Assembly: GCA_964019695.1 (NCBI GenBank)
Contig: OZ026520.1
Location: 90,586,913 to 90,650,912 of the forward strand
Length of the DNA stretch: 64,000 nt
Source: Loripinus fragilis
Lineage: Eukaryota > Mollusca > Bivalvia > Lucinida > Lucinidae
Direction of reading: 5' to 3'
In this document: piece after piece, positions 21,425 through 31,120 of the stretch
How positions within the stretch are numbered: the stretch's first letter is position 1
Layout of the letters: the number at the start of each line of letters is the position of its first letter
Notes under the pieces: generated by a model
Told to the model about the DNA's origin: nothing
The model's database searches: none
Seen by the model: only the letters and a program-made list of their open reading frames with translations
Made by a program: the position numbers and the translations under genes

Positions 21425-21720
21425 GAGGGTCTGTTGTTGTTGATTCGTTGTTTATTGTGTTACTCCCATTTTGGGAGTATGTATTTGTTCTATGTTTTGT
21501 TGTTCGTTACTTTATATCCATTCTAGTTTTGCAATCATCTTGATGGGGAAGAGAGAGCTGGTTGCTTGGCTTTGTTTGTCTTCCTGGTGCCTCGTGATTG
21601 TTGTGTGGCTCTTCCTTGCGATGCCACGGGTTTGTCTACAGTTTGTGATTATGGTATTTCCTGATAATACTCACTTACTAGTTTACATATATTATATATT
21701 AACATTATTACATTAAGATG
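21425..21720 (-). repeat. Dispersed repeat copy inside the short-repeat field
   Basis: GGTCTGTTGTTGTTGATTCG, TTGTTTATTGTG, GGGGAAGAG and GGGTTTGTCTACAGTTTGTGA correspond to 42350-42600 in the same order. It interrupts the TCACATTCTTACAT repeats and is probably an insertion. Confidence 0.6.
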
Positions 21721-21850
21721 TCTCATTCTTATAAAGAGAGTTTTACATTCTTAAATAGAAATGTTGCATTCTCACCCAGAGATGAACATTCTTACATAGA
21801 GATAACATATGGTAAATAGTGATATCATTTTCTTACATAACGATGTCTAT

Positions 21851-23446
21851 TTTGGAATGTTCCAGGTGCTCTAAGCTCCACCTCTTTTAATTTGATATGC
21901 GACATGGCTACTTTCAGAAAAAAATGTTTGACCTTTTGACCTCACCCTAGGGGGTCAATCTTTTGTGTGTAAGGACACAATATGTTGTGCTTACATGGTA
22001 CAATAGTACGCCCCATTCCAATTAATTTGATATACAACATGACTACTTTCAGAAAAAATGATTTGACATTTGACCCGATCCTAGTGGTCGATATTGTGTG
22101 TGTAAGGACAGAATATGTGCTTACATGGTACTCTGTGTTCCATTCCCTTTAATTCGATATGCAAGCAATTATAAATGTTTGGACCTTTTGGTCCCATCTG
22201 GGGGTCGAGGGTGCGTGTAAGGACAGAAAATTTACTTGCATGGTAGTCTGTTGTTTATTCCCTTTAATTTGACATGCAACATTACTTCTTTCAGCAAAAT
22301 ATATTTGACCTTTTGACCCTATCTGAGGGTAGAGGGTGTGTGTAAGGACCGAATATGTGCTTTCATGCTACTCTGTGTTCCATACACTTTAATTTGATAT
22401 GCAATGTGAACAATTTCAGTGAAAAATTGTTTTGAAGGGGTCGAGAGTGTGCGAAATGACAGAATTTATGCGTGCAAGGTGCTCTAAGCTCCATTTTCAT
22501 TAATTTGATACGCAACATGACAACTTTCAGAAAAGAAATGATTTGACTTCATCCCAGGGGTCGAGGGTGTGTGTAAGGACAGAAAATGTGATAGCATGTT
22601 GTTGCATACGTCTTTGCCCATAATTTGATATGCAACATGAATACTTTCAGAAAGTAATTTGACATTTAACCCCACCCCAGGGAGTCGATGCTTTGTGTAA
22701 GGATAGAATATGTGCTTACATGGTATTTTGATATGCAACATGAGTGCTTTCAGCAAAAATAATGTTTTGACGTTTTGACCCCATGGGGGTTGAGGGTGTG
22801 TGTAAGGACAGAACATGTGCTTGCATGGTACTCTGTGATTCATTCCCTTTAATTGATATGCAACATGGCCAATCCTAGTGATGTTTTGACCTTTTAAACT
22901 CGCCTCCGCGGTTTAGGGTGTGTGTAAGGACAGAACATGTGCTTAAAAGGTGATCTAAGCTCCATTTTCATTTATTTGATATGCAACATCACAACATTCA
23001 GAAAAGAAATGTTTTGAACTTTGATCCCACCCCAAGGGTTAAGGATTTGTGTAAAGACAAAATAAGTGCTTGCATTTTGCTGCACTCGTAGTTTCCTTTA
23101 ATTTGATATGAAACATGACTACTTTCGGAAGAAAGTTGATCTGGCCTTTGACCCCACCCAGGGGCGAGGTTGTGTGTAAGGACAGAATATGTGCTTGCAT
23201 GGTAATTTGTGTTCCACTCTCTTTAATTTGATATGCGACATGACTACTTTCAGCAAAAAAAATGTTATGACCTTTTGACCCCATCTGGGGGTTGAGGGTT
23301 AGTGTAAGGACACAATATGTGCTTGTATGGTACTCTGTGTTCCATTCCCTTTAATTGATATGCAACATGGCTACTTTCAGCAAAAAATGTTTTCACCCTT
23401 TGACCCCATCTTGTTGTTGAAGGTGTGTGTGTAAGGACAGAATCTC
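21851..23446. repeat. Satellite array, about 122-bp unit, 13 units
   Basis: Thirteen occurrences of GTGTAAGGACAGAATATGTG or close variants, from about 21970 to 23430, average spacing about 122 bp (range about 105-131). Each unit contains TTTAATTTGATATGCAACAT, ACTTTCAG-AAAAATG, TTTTGACCTTTTGACCCCA and GGGGGTCGAGGGTGTG. Units have diverged substantially. Opposite-strand frames (22484-22843, 23039-23284) repeat the same peptide once per unit and are repeat artefacts. Confidence 0.95.
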
Positions 23447-23827
23447 AAAAGTTATCGATCGGAAACCAAAAGTGTGACAACGCGGACGACGACGGAGACA
23501 TGATCTATATGTGTCCACCATGCTTCGCAGGCGACACAAATACGACTAAAGGCAGTTAAAGGAATTTGATATTTTTAATTTTCTAGTATCTGATCGCTTT
23601 GGGAATACAGACATTCTGAATGGATAGAATGGAGTTATTATAGACCGTGTCATGCAATATGGTTTATAGTACCGTTGGGATCTCTAAGTATCTACCCGTG
23701 TAAAATTCTTCACTATCGCAATGGCGGTCACGCCTCGAAGCTTTTCACCGAGGTATATTTCACAACTTGTGTGACTCATTAGTATTGATGACACTGACAC
23801 GGCAGGAAAGGAATAAAGTTGAACAAA

Positions 23828-23899
23828 GTTGAATCCGGGTATCGATCCCGGTACCTCTCACATGCTAAGCGAGCGCTCTACCACTTGAGCTAATTCCCC
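23828..23899 (-). pseudogene. tRNA-Ala (AGC) pseudogene
   Basis: Identical to the 14459 gene across the D, anticodon and T arms, but the 3' acceptor strand reads ATTCAAC instead of ATTCTCC. This breaks pairs 2-71 and 3-70, including the G3-U70 alanine identity pair. The replaced end is part of a short tandem, AAAGTTGAACAAAGTTGAA. Internal A and B boxes are intact, so it could still be transcribed, but it should not fold or charge correctly. It may instead be the head of a tRNA-derived element. Confidence 0.85.
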
Positions 23900-24059
23900 T
23901 ATATCAACGTCCCTAAACCAATGGTTTTAAAAATATATGCGTTTATGGGCATTATCATATCTTACCAGTTGTTACGAAAAAAGAGCTTTGGATATACTAA
24001 ACTCATTTAAATGATCTGCTATGCTAAACGCATAACATACAACCTGGATATATTTTTAA

Positions 24060-24277
24060 TGAGCCGCGACATGAGATTTCCAACAATGCGGTATGTGCGA
24101 TCAGCAAAGCCTCAGATCAGCCTGCGCAAACGCGCAGTCTGATCAGAGTCTTTGCGAGTCATTTGAACATTTCTATGACTGTTAGGCTACTGACCGAACA
24201 TCATTAAATTTATGAATTGAAGCTGCACAGGCTCGTCTGAGTCTCCACTTGTCAAAATGCCATATTGTTGCGGCTCA
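24060..24277 (+). mobile_element. MITE, TGAGCCGCGACATGAGATT family, copy 1
   Basis: It starts TGAGCCGCGACATGAGATTT and ends ATTGTTGCGGCTCA. The internal hairpin GATCAGCCTGCGC / GCGCAGTCTGATC and the right block CACAGGCTCGTCTGAGTC are shared with copies at 27455, 45387 and 53373. About 218 bp, non-coding. Confidence 0.88.
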
Positions 24278-24763
24278 AATGTTGATAAGATGAAATGAAC
24301 AAGGTCACACGGACTCATCATAACATATGTATTCGAGGGAGATCAGCCTATGTATCTACCAACGAAAGGATCAGACTGTGTACCCAGACAGGGTCAAGGA
24401 TAGCCTGTAAGTGCCAAATATACCATTTGATTATGGAATTAAAAGGGGTAACTGTAACGGCATTCTTTTTACACCGCTTGTAATGATTCAATCAAAGTAA
24501 CAAAGACTTGCAGGGATTAGTCTTATAAATTATAGTCATTTTTTCCGACTATGAAACACGGCGATATATACAAATGTACATGCCGCGCACTAATTTTGGC
24601 CTTTTCGCCATTAAACTGATCGAGCATGATATGAAGTAGAAACATGCTCGTATCAAAGCAAATTCCATCTTCACTGTGAAAAATAAGTGTATCTTTACGC
24701 CATAGTTGGTGGCAGCTGAACTGCCAATGAATTCGTGTACTCTTTCAACTTCTTTAAAAACTA
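24278..24763. other. No gene seen
   Basis: No coding, RNA or repeat feature that I can support. Confidence 0.45.
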
Positions 24764-24977
24764 GGGTAAAGTCGGGTATATTCGGACAGACAGCTAAATT
24801 CGGACAGCGACCTTTTTTGTTTCATATTTCAAATTTTGGAATATAAAAATAAATGAAGTAAGCAAACAGTGAAAATCCTGATTAGACGGTCCATAAGGAG
24901 CCGTCTCATCTGGATTTACACTATTTGCAAATGTGTGTCCGAATTTTTCTGATGTGCGAATTTACCCGACTTTACCC
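24764..24977 (+). mobile_element. MITE, GGGTAAAGTCGGGTA family
   Basis: Ends GGGTAAAGTCGGGTATATTC and GAATTTACCCGACTTTACCC are inverted repeats. An inner hairpin (AGACGGTCC / GGAGCCGTCT) is followed by CATCTGGATTT. Bases CAAACAGTGAA-ATCCTGAT match the partial copy at 48181. Confidence 0.85.
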
Positions 24978-25153
24978 AATGTTCTGTTTAATTGTATTGA
25001 TTCGGAGAACAGGTAGAAATGTTTAACATTTGTTACTGGAGAAATTTTCGCCTCAAGTTCTTTTAGCAGGCAAGTACATGTAAGTGTAAGTTTACACTCA
25101 AAGGGGTTGTAACTCAGTTGCCACCTCTTTTGTTGTTTAAGTAATTTTATTTT

Positions 25154-25347
25154 AGTTGTAAAACCTGTCTTAAGCGGCCACTTATAAAACAAAACAAAGA
25201 CCTTAATGACAAATGGTAGCTTAATGAAGGTCGAAAGTATTGCAGAATGCTCTCCTTGGAGCATTCTGCAATACTTTAGACCTGGATTAAGCGATAATTG
25301 GTCTTGAAAATCCATTTTAGAGTGACCATTTTAGACAGGTTTTACTG
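25154..25347 (-). mobile_element. MITE, CAGTAAAACCTGT family, copy 2
   Basis: GTAAAACCTGTCTTAAGCGG at one end and AGACAGGTTTTACTG at the other, followed by TA. The central hairpin is ATTGCAGAATGCTC / GAGCATTCTGCAAT. The interior is in reverse order relative to the other copies. Confidence 0.85.
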
Positions 25348-25529
25348 TACATTGTATATTGGCACTGGATAGCAATGTACATGTATCTGAATACGTTTAA
25401 ACAATGGTCATTTGGATATGTAAATATAATTGAGGCCAAATTTACAATCCAATATATATAGAAGCAGCATCATTGACTAGATGTCGGTGTCACCGCAAAA
25501 CACATTATATATATATAAGAATATATCAT

Positions 25530-25807
25530 GAGTGTGTGGGTAGGATAGAAAAAATCCATCCCGAGGATCACCGTTTGGCATCACGAGGCTTGGAAAGGGC
25601 TGACCTCTTGTCACCTGCTGGTAAAGGACTGACCTCTTGGCTCTCGTTTGTGATGTCTAATTGTGACGTTGTCACTTTCCCATTGGTATCCTGGGTCAGG
25701 TTTGGTGCTTAATTGTATCGATTCCTGATCTTTGACCTCTTTCTTACTTTGCCGATTGATGACAAACGGTGATCCCGAGTGACGGATTTTTCTATCCTAC
25801 CCTCACA
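25530..25807. mobile_element. TIR element, GGGTAGGATAGAAAAA family
   Basis: The left end GTGTGTGGGTAGGATAGAAA with GAGGATCACCGTTTGGCATC is the inverse of the right end GACAAACGGTGATC...TTTCTATCCTACCCTCACAC. The core 25600-25740 is a - strand copy of the AAGATCAGGAATCGATAC dispersed repeat, captured or inserted between the ends. A short relative is at 13836-13965. Confidence 0.75.
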
Positions 25808-26440
25808 CGAATAATGGATTCTTTTCCTTGCTCACCACTGTTTTTATTTATTAATTAATTTATAATGCAATTCCACACGGTGACGTTACTTATTCATACA
25901 TGTAACTATGACGTCCTGGGTAAGATAGCATGGGTAAGATCAGATTTTCTATCCCAGGGTAGAATCTCAGATATCCTTATACGGTGTGCAAGAATATTAT
26001 GTCCATTTTCTAGGGTAGCAGCACATATGACAAAAATATCGGTATTTGCGCTTTCGTTACAATTAACAGCATCGTATTCTGAGAATTTCTGAAGCTATCA
26101 ATCAATAGACCCACCAAATCTGAGACAAATGTTCGATTTCGAGACATTTGAGTAATTGATAAGTATTTTATTACCACAATATTTATCGCTCTCTCATACT
26201 TAAACAAAGTCGAAAGTGAAAGGAATCGGATTTTATTATGAGCCATGTGAATGTTGGAACCGCTATCGTTGAGTGCAGACGTGGACCTAGTTTATCAGTG
26301 TAATCGAATATATTTATTGTGAATCGCTTTCAACTGCATCGTAAACCGACCATATTTGGTAAGACAAGAGCAATATTCCATGTGCCACCCGTCAAAATCA
26401 TTAAGATCGGGATCATGATATTTTGTTGCTTAAAGCATAT
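25808..26440. other. No gene seen
   Basis: Contains TGGGTAAGATAGCATGGGTAAGAT near 25917, a short direct repeat. Otherwise no supported feature. Confidence 0.4.
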
Positions 26441-26505
26441 GCGAGCAGCGAAGGGTCTCGCGAGGCTGCGCAAAATCGCAGCCTCGCAAGAGCCTTTGCT
26501 GCTCG
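26441..26505. repeat. GC-rich hairpin
   Basis: GCGAGCAGCGAAGGGTCTCG then CGAGGCTGCG pairs with CGCAGCCTCG then CAAGAGCCTTTGCTGCTCG across a 5-6 base loop (CAAAAT). The motif GCAAGAGCC-TTTGCT relates it to the 56.1-56.7 kb tandem repeats. Confidence 0.8.
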
Positions 26506-26529
26506 TGAAAACAAAAGGGGATTTAACTA

Positions 26530-26720
26530 CAGTAAAACCTGTCTTAAGCGGCCTCTCAATAGAGGCCAAATATTGGTTTTCAAGAACGATTATTGCTTAA
26601 TACAGGTCAAAAGTATTGCAGAATGCTCCAAGAGAGAGCATTCTGCAATACTTTTGACCTTCGTCAAGCTACCATCTGTCTTTAAGACTTTTGTTTTGCC
26701 TATTTTTGAGTGGCCGCTTA
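26530..26720 (+). mobile_element. MITE, CAGTAAAACCTGT family, copy 3
   Basis: The left end is CAGTAAAACCTGTCTTAAGC after TA, with the central hairpin AGAATGCTC / GAGCATTCT. The right end stops at GTGGCCGCTTAAGA and lacks the final CAGGTTTTACTG. Confidence 0.8.
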
Positions 26721-27454
26721 AGAATCGTTAAGGTCAAAACTTATAACTCTAGTCCCACTGGATACCTGTACATATCTGTTAAATAACGCTGATTTGATAA
26801 ACTGACTTACGGTCATGAGCTGGCTTATTCAGGCTAGGAAATGGTCCGTGTTTTCAGATGCAATTTGCTAGAAACATATATTTTTGAGTGCTGATAAGAA
26901 TTGCTTTCGAGAAGGCGATGTTAATCTGCATGCGTAATCTATGTAGCCAGCAGAGAGAAACAACAAATAAAGACATCGGTTTTAAACTGCGTACTTTAAA
27001 GCGATAGAATATTCGCTGATTTTATATAAAACTTACAATTGTAATAAAATCAAATTGAAGAAGGATTAGTATCATCCAAAATATCAAAGCGGAGGTAGGA
27101 TGCATAAAATGATTGCACTACTAGGTGCTTTATTGCCGACGCGAGAGTATGTGCTGTGGGGGGAAAACTCACTAAAATGTAATATAAAACTTTATCGTGT
27201 TTTAAATTGAGGATTATGTTAAAATCTGTAATGTCGACAAACAAACATATACCCACGGGCCAGACCTGCAGATAGTAAAAGTGCGTATTCGAAAATTATT
27301 TTTCCTATTTCTGAACCAGACTATATGATGTTTATACTCAAAAGAACTGTCTCGTCGAGACGGTTCATTTGAGCACCCAAAACAAATATAATTGGTGAGA
27401 ATCTATTTATGATTTTACGTCCAAGAAAAATACAACTTTACGCTATAACATTGA
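26721..27454. other. No gene; small hairpin at 27336-27375
   Basis: ACTCAAAAGAACTGTCTCG pairs with CGAGACGGTTCATTTGAG. The same hairpin family is found at 61228-61286. The remainder is AT-rich without supportable features. Confidence 0.5.
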
Positions 27455-27693
27455 TGAGCCGCGGTGTGAGATTTCATACAATGTGGTAAGTGCGACCAGC
27501 AAAGCCTCAAATCAGCCTGCGTATATGCGCAGTCTGATCAGAGCCTTTGCAAGTCGCTTGAATATTATATGATTGCTAAGCTACTGACTGAACGAAATTT
27601 GGTGTTTCTATGCTTAAAATGAGGCTACACAGGCTCGTATTAGTCTACACTTGTTAAAATGCCACATTGTAGGAAATCACATGTCACGGCTTA
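27455..27693 (+). mobile_element. MITE, TGAGCCGCGACATGAGATT family, copy 2
   Basis: Starts TGAGCCGCGGTGTGAGATTT and ends ATCACATGTCACGGCTTA. Carries the AATCAGCCTGCG / GCGCAGTCTGATC hairpin and CACAGGCTCGTATTAGTC. It ends 130 bp upstream of the TATA box at 27823. Confidence 0.85.
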
Positions 27694-27822
27694 TTTGTAT
27701 ATCTGGACCTATGTGTACCACCCAGGCTCTAATTGAGACCAATTTAATAAACGGATAACCCGGCTAATCCGGCATGTTTAGTGAAGATTTCGATTTAAAT
27801 TGAAACATACCAATTAAAGCTG

Positions 27823-27830
27823 TATAAATA
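27823..27830 (+). promoter_or_regulatory. TATA box of candidate gene
   Basis: TATAAATA lies 92 bp before the ATG at 27915. An initiator-like TCATT at 27853-27857 is about 30 bp downstream of the TATA box, the usual spacing for an animal core promoter. That gives a leader of about 60 nt. AT-rich DNA produces such strings by chance, so support comes mainly from the spacing and the coding frame that follows. Confidence 0.45.
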
Positions 27831-27914
27831 AAAGTTTGGTCATTGTACCATATCATTGAAATACTTATTGTGTGAAATCTACTGCATTTAGACAGAAGCA
27901 GAATTGATACAAAA

Positions 27915-28404
27915 ATGGAATATATTAAAAGCGACAGTGATGAATGTGTTTTCCTGGATGAGAATAAACCTGAAAATTCTGAAAAAGGTAATGGAATAAA
28001 CGAAACTGAGGGAGCTAACGCAAATACACCTTTAGAAAATGCAAATAAATGTCAAAGTAAGCATTATAAGAAAAAGCATGCAAAGGTAAAGCGGTCCAAA
28101 TCGCAGGGATGCAAACTGAAGACAGGCCGAAGAGATATTGTTGGAGTACCCAGGTTAGACTCGGACGGATCGTCAACGGAAGAGGATATGATAAAATTGA
28201 AGGAAACGGTGAAGAAAAGGGGCCGGTCAAGTCGGAAATTGGTTATGTTGGACTGGGACAGGAGCCCTTTTGTGTTCAGTGTCAGGTCAGCAGGTGTTGA
28301 TGGAGAGGGTAAAAGGAGCCCCCAGGTGACCCGGTGTAAGAATATCGCCACTATAGAAGAGGAGGATGAGAAGGATCTGCTGACAGTGCCCTCAGCAGCT
28401 ATAG
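27915..28404 (+). CDS. Candidate first coding exon of an unrecognised gene
   Basis: The ATG at 27915 has a favourable context (AAAAATGG). The frame is open for 174 codons, but I end the exon at the donor ATAG|GTAGGG (28404/28405), giving 163 codons plus one base. The last 11 codons beyond that are mostly encoded by a MITE that begins at 28422 and supplies the stop. The protein is soluble and compositionally biased: an acidic N-terminus (SDSDECVFLDENKPENSEKG), a lysine-rich stretch (residues about 52-65, HYKKKHAKVKRSK), an acidic DSDGSSTEEDMIKLKE segment, then KKRGRSSRK and IEEEDEKDLL. These are typical of disordered nuclear proteins with nuclear-localisation-like basic clusters. I recognise no domain and propose no function. 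Alternative donors exist at CCCAG|GTGACC (28324/28325) and earlier. A CTGCATTTAGACAG acceptor-like site at 27895 would make this an internal exon instead. Confidence 0.5.
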
Positions 28405-28421
28405 GTAGGGTGCTTGTTGTA

Positions 28422-28627
28422 CAGTTAGACCTGTCTTAAGCGGCCACTCAAAAAGAAGACCAAAAATTGGTTTTCAAGACCGATTATCGCTTAATGCAGG
28501 TTTAAAGTATTGCAGAATGCTCCAAGAGAGCATTCTGCAATGCTTTCGACCTTCATTAGGCTACCATTTGTCATTAAGATCTTTGTTTTGTCTATTTTTG
28601 AGAGGCCTTTTTACACAAGTTTTACTG
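28422..28627 (+). mobile_element. MITE, CAGTAAAACCTGT family, copy 4
   Basis: Starts CAGTTAGACCTGTCTTAAGC and ends ACACAAGTTTTACTG, with TA on both sides (28420-28421, 28628-28629). The central hairpin is ATTGCAGAATGCTC / GAGCATTCTGCAAT. It sits 17 bp past the proposed splice donor and directly abuts a SINE. Confidence 0.9.
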
Positions 28628-28631
28628 TATG

Positions 28632-28856
28632 TCGTTGTGTTATTTGTTTGTGTTGATGCTTTGCGTCGCAGTCAACAAATATTCAGTCATGTCAGGACGT
28701 GTTCTTGTCTTGTCTTCCTGTGTTGAACCAGTACTAAACAGAGAATAAGGTATCTTGCTTTATTAGGGACACATCATAGTGCTCTGGAGAGTCTCGACCT
28801 AGCGACCATTCGATCCTAAGTCTTACACTCTATCAACTTAGCCACTGCGCGCCTCC
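28632..28856 (-). mobile_element. tRNA-derived SINE, V-SINE-like, copy 1
   Basis: Read on the - strand it begins GGCGCGCAGTGGCTAAGTTG (A box), has a decayed B box (GGATCGAATGGTC), a central domain, the shared TTTAGTACTGGTTCAAC block and an end with TTGACTGCGACG and ACAAACAAATAA. The same order occurs at 30934 and 60140. Head, conserved 3' domain and short A/C-rich tail are the layout of V-domain SINEs known from molluscs; the family name is inference. Confidence 0.75.
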
Positions 28857-29149
28857 ATTGTATGATGTATCAACCACGTAAACATAACAACCTTATTTTA
28901 CCCTACTGAGCCAACTCGGTCAATTAAGCAAAACATCAAAATGACATAAAATTGAGCCAACTGTACTTATCGCATGTGTGCAAGACTTAGTGGCTCTGAT
29001 AAAAATCTAATGCTTTATTTGGTTCGAACTTTCATCTACACCCCAAATGTGTGTACATTTATGAGAGTTTGAGCTTTCGCTGCCTGATGCAATAAGTACC
29101 GCCGGAACTCTCGTGCATCGAGCCTATATTGTACCAAGCAGTTTTTTAT
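28857..29149. other. No gene seen
   Basis: No supported feature. Confidence 0.4.
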
Positions 29150-29335
29150 AATCTGCATGCGCAGATCCATGAGGGGGGGGGGTCGGGCCGGCCCCTCTGG
29201 ATATCAAATAGCTATAGGGTTCTTAGCAATATCCTCAGTAGTTCAGATCCCTTTGAAAATCACAAAGCTACCAAGCCAGCATTCAATGTTAGGCCATCAT
29301 CGGCGTTTTGCTGGTGGGCCGATGATTGACCGTTT
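29150..29335. mobile_element. G-rich GGATCC-type element, diverged
   Basis: The left part GCATGCGCAGATCCATGAG is followed by a G9 run. AGGGTTCTTAGCAATATCC, GCATTCAATGTTAGGCCATC and the GGCCATCATCGG / GGGCCGATGAT hairpin are shared with 60818, 62505 and 63751. The right terminus is missing or unrecognisable. Confidence 0.65.
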
Positions 29336-29998
29336 TTAGCGTTATTCATTTGGATCCTCTCTCCTCCCAAGTTTCTGGATAAGCGCATGACCTGCTTACA
29401 TGTATTTACACTAACGCTCGCGTTTTTGTCCGTGTTGAATTTGCACTGAAAGTTCATTGAAAACGCACGTAATACGCATGAGTTTTCCAACGCAAATCTC
29501 AATATCCAAATGTACATCAACGCAATTCAACGTACAATTCCCAAGTGAAACGCATTGTTGAACAGCCAATAAAAAATTTAAGTGCGTTGTCCGACCCGAT
29601 ATGTGCAAATCAATGAGTATTTTATAAACAAAACCAAGAGCACAACGCATACATTATATATCGTTTCTTTTCCTTCTTTGTGTCTCTATGACACTCCCTT
29701 ATTTTTTGCCACTGTTGCGTGATATTTCATGTCAGCTGTCTTTATATCACATGGTATATGTTTAACCAGCGGTTACAATTTCAGTATCGTATTGAGTCCC
29801 ATTATAACTGATAGGTCCCTGGATCCGTGTTATCCGCCGTAGGGATCTGGTATTAGAACCTAAACCTGCTGCATTTTGATCATATAATCGCCTGGAAGTC
29901 TTTATCTATCTATCGCTCTTCATATTGGCTCGAATTAATTTGTTCTTAAGATGGATAGGCTCCCAATCTGAGCCTCACCAGAGGCGATGTGTTCCGCC
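29336..29998. other. AACGC-rich stretch, no gene
   Basis: AACGCA/TGCGTT words recur between 29400 and 29650 in both orientations, suggesting a decayed transposon interior. I cannot define its ends. Confidence 0.4.
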
Positions 29999-30020
29999 AG
30001 AGAGAGAGAGAGAGAGAGAG
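29999..30020. repeat. (AG)11 microsatellite
   Basis: 22 bases of AG dinucleotide repeat. Confidence 0.97.
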
Positions 30021-30089
30021 AACCTCATTGGTTTTGTCTGGTTAACAGCCAACCTAGGAGAGCCAACAACAAAAGTGAATCGAAATTGA

Positions 30090-30335
30090 CTTGGACATAG
30101 AAAAGACAACCCCTTGGAGGTAGGTTCGGATACTGTATAAACAGGCTGTATCCATGGCCAACATTCACTGGAGGTTGGTTCAGAAACCGTAAAAACAGGA
30201 TGCACACCCAGCAGACAATACCCTGGATGAAGGTTCGGAACAAGTAAAATCAGGCTGCACTCCCCGCTGACAGTCCGCTGAAGGTAGGTTCGGGAACCGT
30301 ATAAAAAGGCTGCACCTAGGCAGACAATTCCCTGC
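30090..30335 (-). repeat. Minisatellite array, about 57-bp unit, left (inverted) array
   Basis: Four units of GGAGGTAGGTTCGG, AACCGTATAAACAGGCTGCA and CAGACAAT-CCCTGGA. The + strand array at 30440-30810 carries the same unit in the opposite orientation. Confidence 0.85.
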
Positions 30336-30439
30336 ATCTATGTTTTATAGCATTAGCTATCTTTATTTAAGCCATTTATAATATTATGCATCAAAACCAT
30401 GTTTTGGTTCATTTGTGTCAGGTATAGGTAATTATAATT

Positions 30440-30810
30440 GGTACAAGTATCATATATCAGAACCTACCTCCAGACTACTGTTGGCCATGGGTGTAACATG
30501 TTAACAATGTATACGGTTTTCCAACATACCTCTAGGGACTGTTTACAGGGCGAAGCCTATTGATACTGTGTCCGAACCTACCCCCAGGTGATTGTTTGCC
30601 AGGGCTGCAGCCTGTTCATTTACCTACCAAAAGGTGACCTCTGGTGACTGTCGACCCTGGATACAGGCTGTTTATACAGTTTCCAACCCTACCTATAGGG
30701 GAATGTCAGTCCAGGGTGCAGCCTGTCTATACGGTTTCAAAACCTATCTAACTGGGACTCTTGGTTGGGGATGCAGCCTGTTTATACGGTTTCTGAACCT
30801 ATTTTGGAAT
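30440..30810 (+). repeat. Minisatellite array, about 57-bp unit, right array
   Basis: About six units of CCGAACCTACC-CCAGG, CTGTTTGCCAGGG and TGCAGCCTGTTTATACGGTT. It is inverted relative to 30090-30335, with about 105 bp between the arrays. Together they form a large imperfect palindrome of repeats. Confidence 0.85.
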
Positions 30811-30854
30811 GTGTCTTATAGCAAAAGAAGTTTTCATTTTTGCCATTTATAATA

Positions 30855-30930
30855 CATCAAAGTAAGAAAGGAGGCAAAGATCAGGAAACGAAACAATCAA
30901 GTACCACAACTGACCCAGGATACCACATGG
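30855..30930 (+). repeat. Dispersed repeat fragment, AAGATCAGGAATCGATAC family
   Basis: AGTAAGAAAGGAGGCAAAGA, AATCAAGTACCACAACTGAC and CCAGGATACCACATGGGAA match 37343-37420. It is cut off by the SINE starting at 30934. Confidence 0.75.
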
Positions 30931-30933
30931 GAA

Positions 30934-31120
30934 CGTGGCTCAGTGGTAGAGTGCTAGTCTGGGGACCTAGTGGTCGCGGGTAAAAGTCTCATTGAGTTGT
31001 ATTCTTGAGCAAAATATTGGCAAGGTACATTTATCCTTGTTTATTACTGGTTCAACGCTACCCGTTCCGACCTAACTGCAAAAGTGTTGACTGTGACGTA
31101 TAGAATCAAATCAAGGAAAC
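30934..31120 (+). mobile_element. tRNA-derived SINE, V-SINE-like, copy 2
   Basis: A box CGTGGCTCAGTGGTAGAGTG; B box decayed (GGTAAAAGTCTC). Then the CTTGAGCAA block, ATTACTGGTTCAAC and TTGACTGTGACGTATAGAAT. Inserted in or next to the dispersed repeat fragment. Confidence 0.75.

Noticed and set aside
22484..23284. - strand frames repeating a HVAYQI peptide
   Set aside because: The peptide repeats with the 122-bp satellite unit; frames arise only where unit lengths happen to preserve phase.
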